NCBI GenBank assembly: GCA_046095485.1
Contig: JBJTJN010000069.1
Coordinates: forward strand, 1 to 6,909
Source of the DNA: SYFI01 sp046095485
GTDB taxonomy: Bacteria; Actinomycetota; Thermoleophilia; Miltoncostaeales; Miltoncostaeaceae
Reading direction: 5' to 3'
DNA: 6,909 nucleotides
Position numbers and translations under genes: made by a program
The notes under the pieces: model-generated
Told to the model about the DNA's origin: nothing
The model's database searches: none
What the model saw: only the letters and a program-made list of their open reading frames with translations
In this document: piece after piece, positions 1 to 4,094 of the stretch
How positions within the stretch are numbered: the first letter of the stretch is position 1
Layout of the letters: every line of letters starts with the position of its first letter

Positions 1-1
1 C

Positions 2-289
2 TACGGGCCGGGCATCCTCACCTACCCCGGATACGCGCTGCCGGCGGCGCACGCGTGCCTGCACGCAGGAGGCGTCGAGGGCGCCCGGCTGGAGGTGCGC
101 CTGCCCGACCCACCGGGCGAGCGCCACGTGCTGGTCACGGAACCCGACGACCCGTTCGGCTGGCCGGACATCGACGAAGCCACGATCGCGCGCCTCGTCC
201 CCGGCGCCGACCTCACCGCGCCTCCGCCCGGCGCATACATCCGGCGCGTGGTCGAGGCCTGGGTGGTCGCGGGGGTGCTTCCCGGCTGA
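2..289 (+). CDS. C-terminal 95 residues of an unrecognised protein (5' end outside window)
   Basis: The frame is open from the left edge and stops at TGA 287-289, so only the C-terminus is present. The translation begins YGPGILTYPGYALPAAH and ends VVEAWVVAGVLPG. It is acidic and proline-rich, with no membrane segment and no motif I can assign. A GTG at 95 would give a 64-residue protein. However, the reading frame upstream of it shows the same composition without stops, and no Shine-Dalgarno sequence precedes it, so I treat it as internal. The gene converges on the RraA-like gene with a 27-bp gap (290-316) in which I see no convincing terminator. I assign no function. An enzyme is plausible from the mixed hydrophobic and acidic composition, but that is only an impression. 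I am fairly confident the frame is coding and have no view on its role. Confidence 0.6.
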   Translation, partial: YGPGILTYPGYALPAAHACLHAGGVEGARLEVRLPDPPGERHVLVTEPDDPFGWPDIDEATIARLVPGADLTAPPPGAYIRRVVEAWVVAGVLPG

Positions 290-316
290 GGCAGACCGTC
301 GCGCCGCGCCGGCCGC

Positions 317-934
317 TCATCCCTCCCGGATGCGCCGGACGGCGTCGGCGTCGTCGGCCTCGATCGCGCGGGCAGCGTCGGCCACCTGCGCCCGGTCATC
401 CCACGGCACCGCGATGAGCCCCGCGTCGTCCACGTACACCCAGTCCCCCGGAGCCACCGTGATGCCCCCGAAGGCGAGGAGCCCACCCACCTCGATCACC
501 TGCAGCAGGTCTCCGCTGGCGCGGGGCGTCTCCCCCAGCGCCCACACCCCCGTGCGATAGCCCGCTGCCTCGGCGCGGTCGCGGATGGATCCCCATGCCA
601 CCACTCCCCCGCACCCGAGTTCCTCGAGCGCCGCGAGCTTCTTGCCGCCCGCGACCGCCTCGCCGGGGGCGTCCGGAGCGGCGATCACCACCACCGCCCC
701 GTCGGGCACGTCGGCCATCGCGCGCTCCGCGGCCGCCGCCAGGTCGTGATCGGGTAGGTCATCCCTGCGCGGGCCGAACCTGATGGTGGCCGCCGGGCCT
801 GCGGTCACCTGCCCAGCGCGGGCGGGCACGAGGCCCACGGCATGGCAGCGATGCCCGTGCAGGCGGGACATCGCATCGCACAGGGAAGCGCTGGTGACGC
901 CTCGCGTCAGGTCATCCGGCTCCGTGGCACCCAT
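317..934 (-). CDS. RraA / 4-hydroxy-4-methyl-2-oxoglutarate aldolase family protein
   Basis: This 205-residue protein has the length and fold signature of the RraA-like family, which includes class II HMG/oxaloacetate aldolases, the RNase E inhibitor RraA and proteins misnamed 'demethylmenaquinone methyltransferase'. The G-X20-R-D signature of the metal-dependent aldolases is intact: Gly97, Arg118, Asp119 (in GSIRD). The family C-terminal block is also present at about 156-177 (GGITVAPGDWVYVDD, then GLIAVP). In known aldolases the Arg-Asp pair binds substrate and divalent metal, so an aldolase or oxaloacetate decarboxylase activity on small keto acids is more likely than RNase E inhibition. 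The ATG at 934 has a G-run 4 nt upstream as a weak ribosome site. The gene is divergent from the YCII gene across 55 bp and shows no operon partner on its own strand. The physiological substrate cannot be read from the sequence; the family call is secure. Confidence 0.88.
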   Translation of the reverse strand: MGATEPDDLTRGVTSASLCDAMSRLHGHRCHAVGLVPARAGQVTAGPAATIRFGPRRDDLPDHDLAAAAERAMADVPDGAVVVIAAPDAPGEAVAGGKKLAALEELGCGGVVAWGSIRDRAEAAGYRTGVWALGETPRASGDLLQVIEVGGLLAFGGITVAPGDWVYVDDAGLIAVPWDDRAQVADAARAIEADDADAVRRIREG

Positions 935-989
935 GCCGCCCCCCGGTGGCGTGTGGGAGGATGCGTCGCCCAGCGACCCAGGAGCCCCG

Positions 990-1268
990 ATGCCCGAGAC
1001 CCACTTCCTCCTGATGTACGACTACGTCGAGGACATCCTCGAACGGCGCGCACCTTACCGCGAGGCGCACCTCGCGAACCTCACGCGCCTCAAGGAGGAG
1101 GGCCGCGTGGTGATGGCCGGCGCGCTCGGCGACCCCGTCACCGGGGCGGCCATCGTATTCGCGCCGTGCGAGCCGGAGGAGGTGGGCGAGTACGTGCTGC
1201 GCGACCCCTACTACGAGGCCGGCCTCATCACCGACTGGCGCGCGATCTCCTGGAACGTGGTGATCTAG
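990..1268 (+). CDS. YCII-family (YciI-like) small protein
   Basis: This is a 92-residue soluble protein of the YCII superfamily, which has a dimeric ferredoxin-like alpha/beta fold. Its function is mostly unknown, though some relatives are dehalogenase-type or chlorocatechol-pathway enzymes. Visible family features are the opening strand HFLLMYDYV, Arg19/Arg20 followed by the conserved His27 in REAHLANL, the GRVVMAGALGDP turn (39-49), and the closing DPYYEAGLITDW block (72-83) with Asp72-Pro73-Tyr74. The His and DPY Asp line the putative active pocket of the family. I chose the ATG at 990 because AGGAG lies at 980-984, five bases upstream, and because the protein begins exactly where the family does. 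The frame is open further 5' (to 783), but that part runs antisense to the RraA-like gene and looks like noise. Substrate unknown; I see no fused domain. Confidence 0.88.
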   Translation: MPETHFLLMYDYVEDILERRAPYREAHLANLTRLKEEGRVVMAGALGDPVTGAAIVFAPCEPEEVGEYVLRDPYYEAGLITDWRAISWNVVI

Positions 1269-1274
1269 CGCGTC

Positions 1275-1292
1275 GCGGCCGGATCAGGCCGC
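1275..1292. terminator. Possible bidirectional stem-loop between convergent genes
   Basis: A perfect 6-bp inverted repeat, GCGGCC and GGCCGC with a 6-base loop, fills the 15-bp gap between the YCII stop (1266-1268) and the transglycosylase stop (1284-1286) and runs into the last transglycosylase codons. The position between two convergent stops suits a shared terminator. There is no T-tract on either strand, so intrinsic termination is uncertain, and short GC palindromes arise easily at this base composition. Confidence 0.3.
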
Positions 1293-1898
1293 AGGACCGA
1301 GCCGCTCGCCATAGGCCTGCCGGTACACCGGCCAGGCGTCGAGCACATCGGTGACGTACTTGCGGGTCTCCTCGAACGGGACATCCTCGGGCACGCGCAG
1401 GTCCGTGCCCTTCGATGTGGCGCCGGCCCTCCACTTCCGCAGGTTCTCGGGACCCGCGTTGTACGCCGCCAGGGCGGCGGGCACCGATCCGTCGTGCATG
1501 TCGATCAGGTGCCGCAGGTACCACGAGCCGTAGCTGATGTTCACCTCCGGGTCGCGGATGTCCCTGGCATTCCCGGGCGGCGGATCATCCTGCGACTCGA
1601 TGAACCTGGCGGTGGAGGGCAGCACCTGCATCAGGCCAACGGCGCCCTTGGGTGACACGGCCTGCGGGTCGTAGTCGCTCTCGCGCCACACCACAGCCGC
1701 CACGAGCGCGGGGTCGAGGCCGTTGAGCCGGGCATCGCGATTGATGGCCTGCTCGTACCCGAGCGGATACCACCAGCGCGCGTACCACGACGGCTTGCTC
1801 TGGTGGATCGCCAGCCCCACGGCCACGAGCGCGGCGATCACCAGCAGCAACCCCAGCATCCGCCGGCCGCGCGATCCCCGCCTGCGGCGCCTGGCCAT
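1284..1898 (-). CDS. Membrane-anchored SLT-type lytic transglycosylase (GH23-like)
   Basis: This 204-residue protein has a strongly basic N-terminus (MARRRRRGSRGRR), one hydrophobic segment at about 14-31, then an extracellular SLT domain at about 45-195. The domain carries the family signatures in order: catalytic Glu73 in WRESDYDP, GAVGLMQVLP (85-94), the SYGSWYLRHL helix (122-131), AYNAGP (145-150) and ETRKYV (177-182). Enzymes of this type cleave the MurNAc-GlcNAc bond of peptidoglycan, leaving 1,6-anhydroMurNAc; the anchor places this one on the outer face of the membrane. With no cysteine in the leader a lipobox is excluded, so it is a signal anchor or a cleaved signal peptide. The ATG at 1898 shares one base with the coaE stop (TGATG), implying translational coupling; I see no strong Shine-Dalgarno. 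It is the last gene of the polA-rpsA-coaE block. The family call is very secure; the cell-cycle role is not visible. Confidence 0.92.
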   Translation of the reverse strand: MARRRRRGSRGRRMLGLLLVIAALVAVGLAIHQSKPSWYARWWYPLGYEQAINRDARLNGLDPALVAAVVWRESDYDPQAVSPKGAVGLMQVLPSTARFIESQDDPPPGNARDIRDPEVNISYGSWYLRHLIDMHDGSVPAALAAYNAGPENLRKWRAGATSKGTDLRVPEDVPFEETRKYVTDVLDAWPVYRQAYGERLGPAA

Positions 1899-2575
1899 CA
1901 GCCGGCCGCCGATCCGTACCGGGCGATCACGGCATCCACCCAGGCCCCGAGTTCGTCCACGCTGCCGTCGTTCACGTAGGCCATGTCCGCCCGCGTCACC
2001 TTGTCGGCCTCGGGTAGCTGGTGCCTGCTGCGCCCGGCGAAGTCCTGGCCGCGATCCTCCACGCGGCGGCGGCGGACGTCGTCGGACGCCGTCACCACGA
2101 CGACCGCATCGAAGCGATCGGCAAGGGCGGCTTCGAAGAGCAGGGGCACCTCGCACACGAGGAGGGGAGGCGCCGGCACGCGTGCGCGTTGATCGGCCAC
2201 CCACGCCTCGCGTGCCCTGCCGATGCGCGGATGCAGCAGGTCCTCGAGGAATGCCAGGCCTCCCTCCTGCGCGAAGGCCACGTCGCCGAGAGCGCCCCGG
2301 TCCACCCCTCCGCCGGGCGCGAGCACCGCGCCCCCGAACCGGGTGCGCACGGCGTCAACCACCTCCGGGTCCTCGTACAGCCGGTGCACCACGTCGTCAG
2401 ACGACAGCACCGCGGCGCCCCGCGCGGCGAACGCGCGGAGCGCCTCGGACTTGCCCGAGCCGATCCCCCCGGTGAGCCCGAGGCAGATCGGCCCGGGCGC
2501 GGCCGGGTCAGGCCTCGTGCTCGCCCTCGGGAGCGTCGCCCACGGGCTCGTCGACCGCCGGTGCGGCGGGAGCAT
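1898..2575 (-). CDS. coaE: Dephospho-CoA kinase (start uncertain: ATG 2575 or ACG 2518)
   Basis: CoaE phosphorylates the 3'-hydroxyl of dephospho-CoA with ATP, the last step of coenzyme A synthesis in the cytoplasm. Numbering from ATG 2575 (225 residues), the P-loop GGIGSGKS is at 36-43. The DxD-like substrate segment SSDD is at 58-61, with Asp60 kept and the first Asp replaced by Ser58. LLHPRI is at 113-118, EVPLLFE at 142-148, the lid region with RRRRVEDR at 168-175, and the C-terminal VNDGS at 201-205. The conserved core begins only at about residue 30 (ICLGLTGG). The preceding 29 residues are Arg/Pro-rich, are encoded inside the rpsA 3' end, and are probably not part of the family fold. 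Every in-frame codon from 2575 to the P-loop was read and no ATG, GTG or TTG occurs, so either the overlapping ATG or a non-standard start must be used. The gene lies directly behind rpsA, the usual actinobacterial order, and its TGA overlaps the transglycosylase ATG. Confidence 0.93.
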   Translation of the reverse strand: MLPPHRRSTSPWATLPRASTRPDPAAPGPICLGLTGGIGSGKSEALRAFAARGAAVLSSDDVVHRLYEDPEVVDAVRTRFGGAVLAPGGGVDRGALGDVAFAQEGGLAFLEDLLHPRIGRAREAWVADQRARVPAPPLLVCEVPLLFEAALADRFDAVVVVTASDDVRRRRVEDRGQDFAGRSRHQLPEADKVTRADMAYVNDGSVDELGAWVDAVIARYGSAAG

Positions 2576-3809
2576 CCTCGATTGCCGGCGCCTCGTCGTA
2601 GGCCGGGGCCTCGTCGTAGGCCGGGGCAGCGACCTCGGCGTACTCGCCCTCGCCGCCGGGCGCCGGCGTGACCCGCTTGAGCGACAGCGACAGGCGGCGG
2701 CGCTCCGGGTCGATCTCGATGATGCGCACCTCGAGCTCATCCCCCTGATTCACGACCTCGCGCGGGTTCTCCACGTGGTGCTCGGCGAGCTCGGAGATGT
2801 GCACGAGGCCCTCGACCCCTGCGTGGATCTCCACGAAGGCGCCGAAGGTGACCACCTTGGTGACCTTGCCCGGGACGATGTCGTTGATCTGGTAGGTCTC
2901 GATGACGCTCTGCCACGGGTCGGCCTGGGTCTGCTTGAGGCCCAGGGAGATGCGCTGGCGGTCGCGGTCGATGTCGAGCACCTTCACGGTGACCTTCTCG
3001 CCCACGTTCAGGACCTCGGACGGGTGGTTGACGTGGCTCCACGAGAGCTCCGAGATGTGGATGAGGCCGTCGATGCCGTCGAGGTCCACGAACGCGCCGA
3101 AGTCGACGATGTTGGAGATGACGCCCTCCACCACCTTGCCCGGCTCCAGCTCGTCGAGGATGCGCTGGCGCACCTCGCGGCGCTCGTGCTCGAGCACGGC
3201 GCGACGCGACAGCACCACGTTGTTGCGGCTGCGGTTGAGCTCGATCACCTTGCACTCGAGCTTCTGGCCCATGAACTCGTCGAGGTCCTGCACGCGACGG
3301 ATGTCCACCAGCGACGCCGGCAGGAAGCCGCGTACGCCGAGGTCGAGGATGAGGCCGCCCTTGACCACCTCGATGACCGTGCCCTCCACGGTCTCGCCGG
3401 CGGTGGATGCCGCCTCGATGCGCTTCCACGCCTTCTCGAAGCGGGCGCGCTTCTTGGAGAGGATCAGCCGGCCGTCCTGGTCCTCCTTCTGCATCACCAG
3501 GGCGTCGATCATCTCGCCCAGCTGCACCTCGTCGGACACGTTTACCGACTTGCGGATGCTCAGCTCGTTGAGCGGGATCACTCCCTCGCTCTTGTAGCCG
3601 ATGTCGACGAGCACCTCGTCCTTGTCGATGCGGACGACGCGTCCGCTCACCACGTCGCCCTCGCCGAACTCGGGGATCGTGATGTCGTAGTTGGGGACCT
3701 GCTTGCCGTCGACCTCGATGTACTCGGGGCCCTCGAGAACGAAGACCGGGGCGTCCGGGTCGATGTCGACCTCAAGGTCGATGCTGGTCACGTCGTCAGT
3801 GGTGCTCAT
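2508..3809 (-). CDS. rpsA: 30S ribosomal protein S1 (four S1 domains, short acidic tail)
   Basis: Ribosomal protein S1 helps dock and unfold mRNA on the 30S subunit. This 433-residue form has four OB-fold S1 domains at about 50-120 (GDVVSGRVVRIDKDEVLVDIG), 138-204 (VEGTVIEVVKGGLILDLG), 223-293 (VDFGAFVDLDGIDGLIHISELSW) and 309-378 (VTFGAFVEIHAGVEGLVHISELA). Domains 3 and 4 have the best RNA-binding consensus (FGAFV, GLxHISEL). The four-domain layout and the linkers (ILSKKRARFEKAW, VLSRRAVLEHE) match actinobacterial RpsA. Residues 1-49 form an acidic leader. Residues 381-433 form an Ala/Pro/Glu/Asp tail with tandem YDEAPA units, shorter than the long charged C-terminus of the mycobacterial protein. 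The ATG at 3809 follows AAGGA by 13 bases, a rather long spacing. An 87-bp gap separates it from the upstream J-like gene, so it may have its own promoter besides read-through from polA. Confidence 0.97.
   Translation of the reverse strand: MSTTDDVTSIDLEVDIDPDAPVFVLEGPEYIEVDGKQVPNYDITIPEFGEGDVVSGRVVRIDKDEVLVDIGYKSEGVIPLNELSIRKSVNVSDEVQLGEMIDALVMQKEDQDGRLILSKKRARFEKAWKRIEAASTAGETVEGTVIEVVKGGLILDLGVRGFLPASLVDIRRVQDLDEFMGQKLECKVIELNRSRNNVVLSRRAVLEHERREVRQRILDELEPGKVVEGVISNIVDFGAFVDLDGIDGLIHISELSWSHVNHPSEVLNVGEKVTVKVLDIDRDRQRISLGLKQTQADPWQSVIETYQINDIVPGKVTKVVTFGAFVEIHAGVEGLVHISELAEHHVENPREVVNQGDELEVRIIEIDPERRRLSLSLKRVTPAPGGEGEYAEVAAPAYDEAPAYDEAPAIEDAPAAPAVDEPVGDAPEGEHEA
2519..2528 (-). promoter_or_regulatory. 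Candidate ribosome binding site for coaE with ACG start at 2516-2518
   Basis: On the minus strand GAGGG (2528-2524) is followed by five bases and then an in-frame ACG (2518-2516), eight bases before the rpsA stop-codon end. This would give a 206-residue CoaE, the usual family length. By contrast, the only standard start upstream (ATG 2575) has its GAGG directly abutting the start codon. ACG initiation is rare, so this remains a hypothesis. Confidence 0.3.
2590..2626. repeat. Exact 18-bp tandem duplication in the rpsA acidic tail
   Basis: Two identical 18-base units (2591-2608 and 2609-2626; the flanking G extends the identity to 2590) lie in frame within rpsA. They encode two successive YDEAPA hexapeptides at residues 398-409. 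A third, diverged unit (IEDAPA, residues 410-415) follows. This is probably a slippage or unequal-exchange expansion in a disordered tail. Confidence 0.9.
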
Positions 3810-3863
3810 CGTCGCGTAGTTGTCCTTGCTGGTCCGGATGCGCGCAGGGGTGCGTGGCCCGGG

Positions 3864-3883
3864 GTCGGGTTGCGGAACCCGGC
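3864..3883. promoter_or_regulatory. Stem-loop in the rpsA leader
   Basis: A hairpin with a perfect 6-bp stem (CGGGTT / AACCCG, loop of four) lies in the 87-bp gap upstream of rpsA. On the minus-strand transcript it would sit about 55 bases before the rpsA start, in the 5' leader. It could be a weak terminator for the upstream transcript or a target for S1 autoregulation, as known in principle for rpsA in other bacteria. No U-tract follows. The evidence is structural only. Confidence 0.3.
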
Positions 3884-3889
3884 AATGTA
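3884..3889 (-). promoter_or_regulatory. Possible -10 element for rpsA
   Basis: On the minus strand TACATT fits the actinobacterial TANNNT -10 pattern. A weak -35-like TTCTGC lies 18 bases upstream, inside the end of the J-like gene. A transcript from here would carry a leader of roughly 70 bases including the 3864-3883 hairpin. Single hexamers like this occur by chance, so confidence is low. Confidence 0.25.
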
Positions 3890-3896
3890 GTGGAAA

Positions 3897-4094
3897 TCAG
3901 GGGTCGAGCAGAACCCGTCGAGCCCAGGTGAGCCGCACGAGCTGCCGGGCGCCGTCGGCTTCGTCGCGGCAGGCGATCTCGCGCAGCACCGAGAAGGCCG
4001 CATCGATCACCTCGGGCCGGGCCTCGGGGTGCACTTCGAGCACGCGGTAGGGGTCGAGCCCGGGCTCGGGCGGGTCGGCCGAATCCTGGCTCAC
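3897..4094 (-). CDS. 65-residue degenerate J-domain-like protein lacking HPD
   Basis: The protein starts at GTG 4094, and the GTGA there overlaps the polA stop by four bases, a classic coupled arrangement; AAGG within the last polA codons can serve as ribosome site. After a short acidic, Pro-rich leader (1-12) comes LDPYRVLEVHPEARPEVIDA (13-32), which lines up with helix I and the start of helix II of DnaJ J-domains (the D-Y-Y-x-V-L-G-V pattern). VRLTWARRVLLDP (53-65) lines up with helix III and the common terminal L-x-D-P. Between them the loop that should hold His-Pro-Asp is replaced by CRDEADGAR (42-50), with several residues lost. Since HPD is needed to stimulate the DnaK ATPase, it is unlikely to be a working Hsp70 co-chaperone. 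The fold may serve as a protein-binding module. It sits between polA and rpsA. Function unknown; coding status is supported by the overlap geometry and the family resemblance. Confidence 0.75.
   Translation of the reverse strand: MSQDSADPPEPGLDPYRVLEVHPEARPEVIDAAFSVLREIACRDEADGARQLVRLTWARRVLLDP

Noticed and set aside
290..316. Possible terminator between the first two convergent genes
   Set aside because: Only short GC self-complementary runs (GCGC type) are present, no stable stem with a tract, and such runs are everywhere at this composition.
783..989. 5' extension of the YCII frame to an ATG at 783
   Set aside because: The extension is antisense to conserved RraA codons and unlike the YCII fold. 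The ATG at 990 has AGGAG at proper spacing and matches the family start.
961..1014. Short upstream ORF (17 codons) starting at ATG 961 right after GGGAGG and overlapping the YCII start
   Set aside because: The GGGAGG directly abuts the ATG with no spacing and the peptide shows nothing notable, so regulated leader translation is not supported.
1899..2204. N-terminal extension of the transglycosylase frame to position 2204
   Set aside because: The extra 102 residues are Arg/Gly/Pro-rich noise read within coaE. The ATG at 1898 is followed at once by a basic leader and membrane segment, as expected for an anchored enzyme.
2223..3890. Very long open frame (555 codons) on the plus strand, antisense to rpsA
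   Set aside because: It mirrors the S1 codons exactly and yields a Leu/Asp/Val/His-rich product with no motif. Long antisense frames are expected opposite GC-rich genes with G/C third positions.
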